Source: Citrobacter amalonaticus
GTDB lineage: Bacteria > Pseudomonadota > Gammaproteobacteria > Enterobacterales > Enterobacteriaceae
Direction of reading: 5' to 3'
DNA: 64,000 nucleotides
Assembly (NCBI RefSeq): GCF_001559075.2
Contig: NZ_CP014015.2
Span: forward strand, 3,224,001 to 3,288,000
The notes under the pieces are model-generated. The model ran no database searches and had not been told where the DNA came from. It worked only from the letters and a program-made list of their open reading frames with translations. Made by a program: the position numbers and the translations under genes. Shown here piece by piece: positions 34,275 through 41,868 of this stretch (position 1 is its first letter; every line of letters begins with the position of its first letter).

Positions 34275-35447
34275 ATGCCTATCGCACTTTTCGCCCTCGC
34301 CGTGGGCGCATTTGGTATCGGCCTGACGGAATTCGTCATCGCCGGGATCCTCCCACAAATCGCCGCAGAATTTAGCGTCAGTATCCCGAAAGCGGGAATG
34401 ATGGCGACGTCATACGCGCTGGGCGTATTTATTGGTGCACCGCTGTTAACGATTGTCGGCGCGAAGATCCCCCGCAAGGCCATGCTGATTGCGCTGGCGG
34501 GTATCTTTACGATCGGTAATATCATGACGGCCATCGCGCCAACCATGGAGATTGCGATTGTCGGCCGTATTATCACCTCCTTTAATCACGGGGCCTTTTT
34601 TGGTATCGGTTCGATTATTGCCGCATCGCTGGTGGCGCCCGGGCGTCAGGCAAGCGCCATTGCCTTTATGTTTTCGGGGCTGACATTAGCCAATCTTCTC
34701 GGCGTTCCTGCGGGGACCTGGCTTGCACAGACCTTTAGCTGGCGGCTGGTATTCTGGATCATTGCCGGTATCGGGCTGCTGACGATGGCAAGTGTAACCC
34801 TGCTGGTTCCGCATATTGCGAGAGGCAAAGCGATTGCTTTACGTAACGAACTGAGAGCCTTTGTTGACCCGCAGGTGCTGCTGGTTATGGGGATCACGAT
34901 TTTCGGCCCGGCTGCCTTTTTCACCTCGATTACCTACATTGCCCCTATGATGGTGCAGGAGGCCGGTTTCTCCTCAGGCGGCGTGGCAGGGTTAATGGTG
35001 CTGTTTGGTCTGGGGCTTGCCGTTGGCAACTGGATTGGTGGGCGCTTCGCTGACCGCTCTCTGTTTGGCACGCTATTCGTTACCCTCGCGGCTCAGGGGC
35101 TGGTGCTGCTGGTCTTCTGGGCGGGTGTTGAAAGCCAGTGGGTTGCCAGCATCTCAGTCTTCCTGATGGCGGCGTTCGGCTTCGCGACGGTCTCACCGAT
35201 TCAGAAACTGGTAATGGAGCGCGCCAACCATGCGGGAGCTCCGACAATGGCGGCCTCGGTCAATATCGGCATGTTTAATCTGGGAAATGCGCTGGGGGCA
35301 TGGGCCGGTGGGGTAACCATTGCTGCGGGTTTTGGACTGGCTTCTCCGAACTGGGCGGGCGCAATTCTGTCCTTCATTGCGTTGGGCCTCGCTGTTCTTG
35401 CGTGGCAAAGTGCGCGTAAAGGTTATATTTTGCCGGTACTTGAATAA
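34275..35447 (+). CDS. MFS transporter, DHA1 family (YdhP/AraJ-like)
   Basis: This 390-residue twelve-segment transporter opens with MPIALFALAVGAFGIGLTEFVIAGILPQIAAEFSVSIPKAGMMATSYALGV, a hallmark of YdhP/AraJ-type sugar-or-drug exporters. Loop motifs GRIITSFNHGAFFGIGSIIAASLV and RFADRS are intact. GGAG precedes the ATG. The divergent Lrp-like gene probably regulates it. Export substrate unknown. Confidence 0.9.
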   Translation: MPIALFALAVGAFGIGLTEFVIAGILPQIAAEFSVSIPKAGMMATSYALGVFIGAPLLTIVGAKIPRKAMLIALAGIFTIGNIMTAIAPTMEIAIVGRIITSFNHGAFFGIGSIIAASLVAPGRQASAIAFMFSGLTLANLLGVPAGTWLAQTFSWRLVFWIIAGIGLLTMASVTLLVPHIARGKAIALRNELRAFVDPQVLLVMGITIFGPAAFFTSITYIAPMMVQEAGFSSGGVAGLMVLFGLGLAVGNWIGGRFADRSLFGTLFVTLAAQGLVLLVFWAGVESQWVASISVFLMAAFGFATVSPIQKLVMERANHAGAPTMAASVNIGMFNLGNALGAWAGGVTIAAGFGLASPNWAGAILSFIALGLAVLAWQSARKGYILPVLE

Positions 35448-35462
35448 GTTACACAAGGCGAT

Positions 35463-35493
35463 GAGCGCCCACTATGGGTTGGGCGCTCTTTTA
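35463..35493. terminator. Terminator between convergent MFS and esterase genes
   Basis: A 9-bp perfect stem GAGCGCCCA / TGGGCGCTC with an 8-base loop is followed by TTTT on the plus strand, 16 bp after the MFS stop codon. Confidence 0.8.
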
Positions 35494-35520
35494 AACGATT
35501 TAGGTGATTTTCTAAAACGC

Positions 35521-36585
35521 CTACTGCAGATTTTTCTCCTTCAGGAATTGACTCACCAAATCAGCAATCTGCACATTATTGAGATCAGAGAACGGGAAGT
35601 GGGTATTCCCTTTGATTCCCACTTCAGGCAGATGTGTCACCGTGACATCCCCACCATGCTTGTTCACCACGTCACGCCACTCACGAGCCATCGCCAGCCT
35701 TACGCGCCAGCTGTCCTGCGCGGGCATGGCTACCGGTTTATCCGGTATGTTATCGCCGTAAATAATCAGAATCGGGATTTTGGTCAGTGCCATAAACTGC
35801 TCCATTGGCACAGGCTCACCCTTCAGCGTGTCGAACGCGCTTGGCATAGGGGCAGGGAGTTCTTTTTCCGGGAAGACAAAGCTGCTGCCAGGCTCGAAGG
35901 CGACAATGGCTTTGACCTTGTCATTTTTCATCGCCGTGTACCAGCCTGGTCCGCCACCCTGAGAGTGGGTGAAGAGGATAGCGGGGCCAGATTTATCCAC
36001 GACGGCGGACATCGCATCAGAGATGACATTGATATCAAACGGCCCGGTGTTCGGGGTCATCTGACGGAAATACTGATTCAGTGCTTCTTTGTCGTGAGAG
36101 AACTGAACACCTTTAAAATATTCTGGCCACACGCCAACGCGGAACTGGTTGAACCACATTTGTTCATCCGGTTTAGGCGTAACCGTACCTTCTACCGTCG
36201 TGCGTCCGGCGCTGCCACGGCGTGGCTGATCGACAAGATAAGTTGAGAATCCGCGACGCAGGAATATGTTCTGGAACCCTTCGCGACCATCCGGCGTGCT
36301 TTCCCAGGTGCGGGAGAACTGACCTGCGCCGTGCAGCATGACGATAGGGTATTTATGCGGATTTTCCGGAATCTGGTAGAACACAGACGCATGATCGCCA
36401 TGCCAGGTTTGGCCAGCAGAATCCAGCGGCTTTTTCGCGTCAAATGTTCCTGGGGCGGTGATGATAGTACCACCTGCAGAGAAGCTTCCCTGTTCCTGAA
36501 TGACCAGCGGCTCGGCGTATACCGACTGAGTCACCAGGCCACCCGCCATTACGCAGATGGCCAGCGTTTTTAAGACAGTCTTCAA
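35521..36585 (-). CDS. Exported alpha/beta-fold esterase/hydrolase
   Basis: This 354-residue secreted hydrolase has a signal peptide (MKTVLKTLAICVMAGGLVTQ, cleavage near VYA-EP). The catalytic core includes the oxyanion part VMLHGAGQFSRTWESTPDGREGF, the nucleophile motif THSQGGGPGW (Ser) and a late His in GIKGNTHFPFSDLNN. It resembles secreted esterases with a KPLDSAGQTWHGDHASVFYQIP start, found in many enterobacteria. The start codon is TTG at 36585, with AGAGG upstream. It is followed upstream (higher coordinates) by the CMD-cupin pair on the same strand. Confidence 0.88.
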   Translation of the reverse strand: MKTVLKTLAICVMAGGLVTQSVYAEPLVIQEQGSFSAGGTIITAPGTFDAKKPLDSAGQTWHGDHASVFYQIPENPHKYPIVMLHGAGQFSRTWESTPDGREGFQNIFLRRGFSTYLVDQPRRGSAGRTTVEGTVTPKPDEQMWFNQFRVGVWPEYFKGVQFSHDKEALNQYFRQMTPNTGPFDINVISDAMSAVVDKSGPAILFTHSQGGGPGWYTAMKNDKVKAIVAFEPGSSFVFPEKELPAPMPSAFDTLKGEPVPMEQFMALTKIPILIIYGDNIPDKPVAMPAQDSWRVRLAMAREWRDVVNKHGGDVTVTHLPEVGIKGNTHFPFSDLNNVQIADLVSQFLKEKNLQ

Positions 36586-36723
36586 GATTACATCCTCTGT
36601 TATGTTTGCCGTTCAATCATATCTGAGTTGCCAGCGTGAATTATTTAGCACCCCTGATTGCCCTTATTTGGCAGACTCATGAATGCGCACGATTAGCCGC
36701 GTATCGTCTCTGACCAACTTACC

Positions 36724-37485
36724 TTATTTGCTGTCGAGCGCCTGCTGCAACGCCTTTTCAGCGCGCGTTGCTGCATCACTTTCGCCATGTTCACGCAGAA
36801 CCTGTGCCAGCTGGCGCAGCTGCGCTGCCGTCAGGCCGACCCGCATGCTGGCTCGGGTATGCGACAGCAGTTGTGATTCGACGCCCGGCGTGGCCGCTAA
36901 TGCGCCAACCGTTGCCAGCTCGCGGCTTTGCCAGTCGAGGTTATCGCGGGCGAAAATGTCGCCAAAAAGATGCGCTTGCAGGAACTGATTAATGACCGGG
37001 GAAAAATCAAACAGCGGGCCCTGGACGGGAGCGCCTGAGATTTTTGTCTGGTTTGCGGTACCGACACGGCGAAGCTCATCCCCGACAGGGACCGGGGCAA
37101 CCGGTTCTTTACCCTCAACGTCTTCGATGCCACGTTGTTTACGTGCTTCGACGACCTTCATCAGTTCATTAAGCGCATTCAGGCTACGGGGGAAGCCCGT
37201 ATAGGCATAAAGCTGGACGAGAATCTCTTTGGTTTCGTTTACCGTGAGTCCGGCATCCAGCCCCTGATTAAGCGTAGTATTCAGCTTATCCATCTGACTG
37301 CTGGCCATCGATGCGGCAATCAACGGGATGGCCTGTTGGCGGGCTGACAGCGTATCTGAAACCGTTTGTTCGTGGTTCATTTCTGAGGCTCCTTTGTTGA
37401 CGGGCGCAGCATGTGCGGCGAGACCAGAACCAATGGTCAGCACTACTGCTGCCGCTAATGCTTTAATGGGCGTGGTATTGTTCAT
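36724..37485 (-). CDS. Exported carboxymuconolactone decarboxylase (CMD)-family protein
   Basis: This 253-residue protein has a signal peptide (cleavage near LAAHA-AP) and two CMD domains: residues about 60-120 with ETKEILVQLYAYTGFPRSLNALNELMKV, and about 170-245 with ATVGALAATPGVESQLLSHTRASMRVGLTAAQLRQL. The CxxC of AhpD-type peroxidase partners is absent, so it is not an AhpD. Its start overlaps the end of the cupin gene by 23 bp, so the two are co-translated. Genes fusing or pairing CMD and cupin domains are common and are thought to act on small reactive organic compounds. Function unproven. Confidence 0.87.
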   Translation of the reverse strand: MNNTTPIKALAAAVVLTIGSGLAAHAAPVNKGASEMNHEQTVSDTLSARQQAIPLIAASMASSQMDKLNTTLNQGLDAGLTVNETKEILVQLYAYTGFPRSLNALNELMKVVEARKQRGIEDVEGKEPVAPVPVGDELRRVGTANQTKISGAPVQGPLFDFSPVINQFLQAHLFGDIFARDNLDWQSRELATVGALAATPGVESQLLSHTRASMRVGLTAAQLRQLAQVLREHGESDAATRAEKALQQALDSK

Positions 37486-37942
37486 CTGTCACTTTCTCCA
37501 TCCAGTTAACGCTTTTGCCATCCACAATCCCGGTTATCGCCAGATGCGTCATCGCGCTGCCAGGCGCCGCCCCGTGCCAGTGTTTGACGCCCGCCGGACA
37601 AGAAACAACATCGCCAGCGCGGATGACCTGCACCGGCTGCCCTTCTTGTTGGGTGAGCCCAACACCCGAGGTCACAATCAGCCGCTGACCTGCCGGATGC
37701 GTATGCCAGGCGGAACGAGCACCCGGTTCAAAGGTGACATAAGCCCCGGAAACAGGGATGTCGTTATCCGGCCTGAAGAGAGGATCAACCCGGACGCGAC
37801 CGGTAAAGTTCTCGGCTGGCCCATCCACCGCGTTCTGACTTCCTGCGGGGGCGATATGGACAGGGGGATTTTGTTCCGCTGCCCAGGATGAAAATGTGAC
37901 GAGGGGCAGTAACAGCCCGAGGTAACGTAAATGTCTGATCAT
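37463..37942 (-). CDS. Exported cupin-domain protein
   Basis: This 159-residue protein has a signal peptide (cleavage near SSWAAE) and a single cupin barrel: GAYVTFEPGARSAWHTHPAGQRLIVTSGVGLTQQEGQ, with metal ligands His-x-His, and CPAGVKHWHGAAPGSAMTHLAI for the second motif. It would sit in the periplasm and bind a metal. It leads an operon with the CMD gene, and the CTGAC-type operator (38013-38039) lies 71 bp upstream. AGGA precedes the ATG. Confidence 0.88.
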   Translation of the reverse strand: MIRHLRYLGLLLPLVTFSSWAAEQNPPVHIAPAGSQNAVDGPAENFTGRVRVDPLFRPDNDIPVSGAYVTFEPGARSAWHTHPAGQRLIVTSGVGLTQQEGQPVQVIRAGDVVSCPAGVKHWHGAAPGSAMTHLAITGIVDGKSVNWMEKVTDEQYHAH

Positions 37943-37984
37943 GCAAAGCGTCCTTATCTACGATGATGGGGAGGGTCTGCAATG

Positions 37985-38039
37985 ATTCTAATCAGGGTGA
38001 CATGTCGTCAGACTGACGCCAGCCTGACAATTCTGTCAG
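37985..38039 (-). promoter_or_regulatory. CTGAC operator and promoter of the cupin-CMD operon
   Basis: The element CTGAC-GCCAGC-CTGAC-AATTCT-GTCAG spans 38013-38039: one direct half-site plus an inverted dyad, all at 11-bp period. A -10-like TAGAAT (minus strand) lies at 37985-37990, with exactly 22 bp between it and the operator. Two other operators in this window share sequence and spacing. The probable binder is the response regulator at 40955-41635. Confidence 0.75.
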
Positions 38040-38046
38040 TTAACCC

Positions 38047-38739
38047 CTATTGGGGTGACATTGCTTTGCATTTTCTAAAAATAAAAGACCAAAGCAAAAA
38101 GCGCGTCATTAAGGCAAATAAAACAATAATGGCCAGGTAGCGGAAATAAAAAAGAAGGGCAGATTCATCGTAATCGAAAAAGGAGAAATCGACCTTCATC
38201 AGCAAATAATCGAGATAGTCCTGGCTCAGTAATCCGTACAATCCCAGTAGTGCGATGAGTGAAAAAACACCAGGCATAATGATATTTGCAACGTGTGAGC
38301 TGCCGGAGATGTTCAGGACTCGGCAAAAAAACGTGGCCAGCATTTTCCAGTGCAACCCGATATGCAGCGCCAGAATGAGCATTCCCCAGTGGACCGACGT
38401 CATGTGTACTTTTCTGACCCAGTTCGCCGGGTTGTGGAACGGCAGCGCCAGAAGAATATGTCGGGACAGCATCATGCCAGAGATAATCGCGGTCAGGATG
38501 ACAACGAATGTCACTGCGTTAATGACCCTGTTCACTCTCTGCATCGTTAACGGAATAGTCGGTGACAGTAACCATAGTCGATGTCGGTTAAGGTATAAAT
38601 GCAACATGATGAGCAGCGTAAAAATAATCCCCGCCCATTCATGTACGATTTCACCGTGAAGGTGAAATCCCATCAGTACCAGCAGAAGTAACGTCATCAG
38701 CGTATCCTGCATGACCTGGAAAATATAAATTTTCTTCAT
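38047..38739 (-). CDS. DUF4405-type membrane protein, probable cytochrome b-like
   Basis: This 230-residue inner-membrane protein has about six hydrophobic segments. Conserved His residues lie in or next to segments (FHLHGEIVHEWAG, LHLYLNRHR, KVHMTSVHWG, ALHIGLHWKM), as in di-haem cytochrome b561-like and DUF4405 proteins. It lies 9 bp after the exported flavodoxin gene, so they form one operon. It could pass electrons across the membrane to the flavodoxin. The haem role is inferred from His placement only. Confidence 0.78.
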   Translation of the reverse strand: MKKIYIFQVMQDTLMTLLLLVLMGFHLHGEIVHEWAGIIFTLLIMLHLYLNRHRLWLLSPTIPLTMQRVNRVINAVTFVVILTAIISGMMLSRHILLALPFHNPANWVRKVHMTSVHWGMLILALHIGLHWKMLATFFCRVLNISGSSHVANIIMPGVFSLIALLGLYGLLSQDYLDYLLMKVDFSFFDYDESALLFYFRYLAIIVLFALMTRFLLWSFIFRKCKAMSPQ

Positions 38740-38748
38740 GTCGATGGG

Positions 38749-39405
38749 TTAACGCTGTGGCTGGACTTGTTTTACCCATTGCTCAACCTGCGCGGGTACG
38801 TCAGGGCCTGAAATATCATTGCGCGAGATCGAGAGCGCACGAGTGACTAACCTGGCCTGCGGCTGCATACGGGCTATTTGTCGCAGGGAGTCAGCTAACC
38901 GGCTGCCGCCATGGGTGGTAAAGGGAATGACCGTTTTACCGGCAAAGTCATTTTGCTCAAAAAGGCTATATATCACCATTGGCATGGTGTACCACCAGAT
39001 GGGATAGCCAACGTAAATGGTGTCGTAATTGCTGAGATCGGGGAGCGGCGTTTTGAGTGAGGGCCTGGCGTTAGTTTGCTGTTCCTTTTCGGCAACGCGT
39101 AACAGTGCATCATGCTGGCGAGGGTAGGGGGTAGCGGTTTCAATGCGAAACAGGTCGCCGTGAGTCTGCTTCTGAATCAGTTGTGCGATAAACTGCGTGC
39201 TACCGGTCTCTGGCATATTTTTTTGTAATACGCTGGCCCCGGAAAAACCATCCACGGCATCGGGCTTCATTTCCTCGGGCTGGGAAAACCAGATAATCAG
39301 CGTGCGGGATTGTACGGTTGAATCCTCTGATGCGAACGCGGGTTGCCCTAAAAACCCCATGACCATCATCGCCAGAAAACCGCTAACTAGTTTTTTTATT
39401 CTCAC
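38749..39405 (-). CDS. Exported flavodoxin-family protein
   Basis: This 218-residue protein has a Sec-type signal peptide (KKLVSGFLAMMVMGFLGQ, cleavage near PAFA-SED) followed by a flavodoxin_4 domain. The FMN phosphate loop region is LIIWFSQPEE plus ETGSTQFIAQLIQ, with an insertion. YDTIYVGYPIWWYTMPMVIYSLFE supplies the aromatic FMN-stacking loop, and FTTHGGSRLADSL is the second loop. Flavodoxins are normally cytoplasmic, so export is unusual. The start is GTG at 39405 with GGGAGGA upstream. The CTGAC operator lies 70 bp upstream, inside the end of the sensor-kinase gene. Confidence 0.88.
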   Translation of the reverse strand: MRIKKLVSGFLAMMVMGFLGQPAFASEDSTVQSRTLIIWFSQPEEMKPDAVDGFSGASVLQKNMPETGSTQFIAQLIQKQTHGDLFRIETATPYPRQHDALLRVAEKEQQTNARPSLKTPLPDLSNYDTIYVGYPIWWYTMPMVIYSLFEQNDFAGKTVIPFTTHGGSRLADSLRQIARMQPQARLVTRALSISRNDISGPDVPAQVEQWVKQVQPQR

Positions 39406-39446
39406 TGTTTCCTCCCTTTAATCAGCAGTGGTGAGTCCTGGCTGAG

Positions 39447-39501
39447 ATTCTGGCGCAGGTAGCCTGACATCAGACTGACGGCTCTCTGACAATTTTGTCA
39501 G
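39447..39501 (-). promoter_or_regulatory. CTGAC operator and promoter of the flavodoxin-DUF4405 operon
   Basis: CTGAC-GGCTCT-CTGAC-AATTTT-GTCAG spans 39475-39501 and overlaps the last codons of the sensor kinase. A -10-like CAGAAT (minus strand) lies at 39447-39452, again exactly 22 bp from the operator. The arrangement is identical to the cupin and response-regulator promoters. Confidence 0.75.
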
Positions 39502-40939
39502 CAGGCTTAGCGCGTTGGTGTCCCGATTTTGTCTCCGATATCACTCTTTCTGTACGGATTGCATCAGGCTGTTTGGCAAGCGTCAGCCCAAAGGTATTGA
39601 TACCGTTCTCGCTCCGGGCAAAGACATCTCCCCGGTGCATAATGGCGACGGCGCGGACGATCGACAGGCCCAGCCCATGGTGGGTATCACTTCTCGCCCG
39701 GGAGGTGTCAACGCGATAGAACCGCTCGAAAAGTCGGTGTAAGTGTTCTGGTGCTATCGGATCGCCCGGATTTGACACTTCAACACAGGCCTGATGACCT
39801 TTTTCGCTTAAGCGCACTGTAACCGTGCTATTGGACGGCGAATGCCTTGCGCTGTTTTCCAGTAAATTAGCCAGCGAGCGGTGGAACAGTCGCCGATCGA
39901 TGTGCGCGGTCACATCTCCTTCAACATCCAGAGAAAGCTGTTTTTCCGCAAATGAGGGTTCAACATACTCGGCTGTTTTCAGGGTTTCTTCTCGCAGGGA
40001 CACCTTAGTCAGCTGGGAGGCATGTTCACCCGCGTGGGCATGGGACAGGAACAGCATGTCGTTAACGATAGACGTCATGCGTTCCAGTTCTTCCAGATTG
40101 GAACCCAATAATTCTTCCAGTTCCTCATGCGAACGTCGGCGCGAGAGACCCAGTTGCGTCTGGCCGATAAGGTTGGTCAGCGGGGTACGGAGTTCATGCG
40201 CAACATCGGCGTTAAAGCTGTCAAGCTGACGCCAGGCGATTTCCTGACGTTCTAACACACCATTAAATGATGACGCCAGTTGCTGCAGTTCTTCGGGCAA
40301 CGCGCGGGTATTCAGGCGCTGACCATGGTCTCCCGGTGCAAGATGCTCGGCCTCTTTACTGAGTGCGCCAACGGGGCGAAGACCGATCCTTGATACGATG
40401 TATCCCAGCAAGGCGACAATCACGACGCCCAGTGCGGCTATGATGAGCAGCGTCCGGGTGAAGGCATTCAGTGTGCCCATGTACGGCGTGGAGTCGATGG
40501 CAACAATATAGCGCAGCTCAGGCCTGTCACCGTTGGCGGGGATCGTTTTCACTAACAGAAACAGCGAGCAGGCACCTTCCGATGCGCCGGGCACTTTATT
40601 AAAGCCTTCCTGTAAAGAAGACCACTGAACACCCACCGGTGGTGTTCCTCCCATGCTAAAGCGTGGGTTATCGCTCACTATCCAGTAGCGAACGCGTTCA
40701 CCTTCAGAATTGGTTAATACGGTGAATTTATTGGCCAACGTCGACCAGTCGTCAGCCGAGGTGCGTGCGGTGATCCACGGGCTCATTAATGATTCCCGGA
40801 ATAAAAGCTCGTTGTGCATCTGCTTTTGCAAAGAGTCATGCAAAGAGCTTCTGAGCAGGATACCGATGACGGACACAATCAGCAGCGCGGATAAGGCAAA
40901 CATCAGCGCCAGATGAACGGAAATGGAACGCTCAGGCAT
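39470..40939 (-). CDS. Sensor histidine kinase of the CusS/heavy-metal sensor type
   Basis: This 489-residue inner-membrane kinase has two membrane segments (about 8-30 and 160-185) around a periplasmic sensor domain, then HAMP, the dimerisation domain with phospho-accepting His248 in VAHELRTPLTNL, and an ATPase domain (NLLENSARHSP, DTHHGLGLSIV). I start it at the ATG at 40939, with AAGGGG 6 bases upstream; an ATG directly after the regulator stop is too close to that site. The periplasmic part lacks the His/Met-rich stretches of CusS, so its signal is probably not copper; an envelope redox or electrophile signal is plausible. It forms an operon with its response regulator. Confidence 0.9.
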   Translation of the reverse strand: MPERSISVHLALMFALSALLIVSVIGILLRSSLHDSLQKQMHNELLFRESLMSPWITARTSADDWSTLANKFTVLTNSEGERVRYWIVSDNPRFSMGGTPPVGVQWSSLQEGFNKVPGASEGACSLFLLVKTIPANGDRPELRYIVAIDSTPYMGTLNAFTRTLLIIAALGVVIVALLGYIVSRIGLRPVGALSKEAEHLAPGDHGQRLNTRALPEELQQLASSFNGVLERQEIAWRQLDSFNADVAHELRTPLTNLIGQTQLGLSRRRSHEELEELLGSNLEELERMTSIVNDMLFLSHAHAGEHASQLTKVSLREETLKTAEYVEPSFAEKQLSLDVEGDVTAHIDRRLFHRSLANLLENSARHSPSNSTVTVRLSEKGHQACVEVSNPGDPIAPEHLHRLFERFYRVDTSRARSDTHHGLGLSIVRAVAIMHRGDVFARSENGINTFGLTLAKQPDAIRTERVISETKSGHQRAKPADKIVREPSV

Positions 40940-40954
40940 GCTTATCCCCTTCAT

Positions 40955-41635
40955 TTATTCGGACCGGACTTCGAGGACATACCCCATGCCACGAACGGTA
41001 TGCAGCAGTTTGATATCGAAAGGCGCATCCACTTTGGCTCGCAGGCGTTTAATGGCGACTTCAACCACGTTGGCATCGCTGTCAAAATTCATGTCCCATA
41101 TCTGCTCCGCAATCATCATTTTTGACAGTATCTCTCCCTGATGCCGGGCCAGAAGGCTCAACAGGGAAAACTCTTTCGCGGTCAGTTCCAGCCGTGTTCC
41201 GCCACGAAATACGCGGCGAGCCAGTAAGTCGAGATGCAGATCGTGAATTTGCAGCTGGGTGATATCTGCGCCATCCGTAGCGCGGCGACGTACCAGTGCC
41301 TGAATACGCGCCACCAGCTCAATCAGCGAGAAGGGCTTGGGGAGGTAATCATCTGCGCCAAGGCGAAGCCCTTTAACGCGTTCATCGACCGAGCCGCGAG
41401 CCGAAAGCATCAGCACCGGCGTCTGTTTGGCTGCTCGCACACCCTCAAGTACCCGGTAACCATCCATCCCCGGCAGCATCACATCAAGGATTATCGCGTC
41501 GTAGTCGAACTCCAGCGCGTAATGAAGACCTTCAGCGCCGTCTGCAGAGACATCTACCGTAAATCCGGACTCGCTCAACGCACGGTTGAGATAGGTTGAC
41601 GTTTTTTCTTCATCTTCGACCAATAGCAGCCTCAT
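40955..41635 (-). CDS. OmpR-family response regulator (CusR/HprR-like)
   Basis: This 226-residue regulator has a receiver domain with phospho-accepting Asp51 (DAIILDVMLPGMDG), Lys in LPKPFSLIEL, and an OmpR winged helix (LTAKEFSLLSLLARHQGEILSKMMIAEQIWDMNFDSDANVVEVAIKRLRAKVD). It is close to CusR and HprR in the DNA-binding part. I start it at the ATG at 41635 with AAGGA upstream; a longer reading adds 30 residues. Its own promoter carries the CTGAC operator (41708-41734), so autoregulation is likely. It is divergent from an exported hydrolase. Confidence 0.92.
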   Translation of the reverse strand: MRLLLVEDEEKTSTYLNRALSESGFTVDVSADGAEGLHYALEFDYDAIILDVMLPGMDGYRVLEGVRAAKQTPVLMLSARGSVDERVKGLRLGADDYLPKPFSLIELVARIQALVRRRATDGADITQLQIHDLHLDLLARRVFRGGTRLELTAKEFSLLSLLARHQGEILSKMMIAEQIWDMNFDSDANVVEVAIKRLRAKVDAPFDIKLLHTVRGMGYVLEVRSE

Positions 41636-41679
41636 CCTGTTTCCTTCTTCGGTTATCCATTCGTATGCTGTTGAGGGTA

Positions 41680-41734
41680 ATAATAGGCATTCGTTACCAA
41701 CGGCTAGCTGACATTTTCCTGACAATTCGGTCAG
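41680..41734 (-). promoter_or_regulatory. CTGAC operator and promoter of the two-component operon
   Basis: CTGAC-ATTTTC-CTGAC-AATTCG-GTCAG spans 41708-41734. A -10-like TATTAT (minus strand) lies at 41680-41685, exactly 22 bp away. It is the third copy of the same promoter design. It also lies about 135 bp before the divergent hydrolase gene and may act on it. Confidence 0.75.
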
Positions 41735-41868
41735 TTAGGGATGCGGCGTAAACTGACAAAAATGTTATTTCCCCGTCACGATGCTGACAGCCCTCTCCGC
41801 CTACTCTGAGCCTGCAAATTTGATTCCGCGAGCCTGTATAACCAGGCCGAAACGCATCGGGAGAGACC

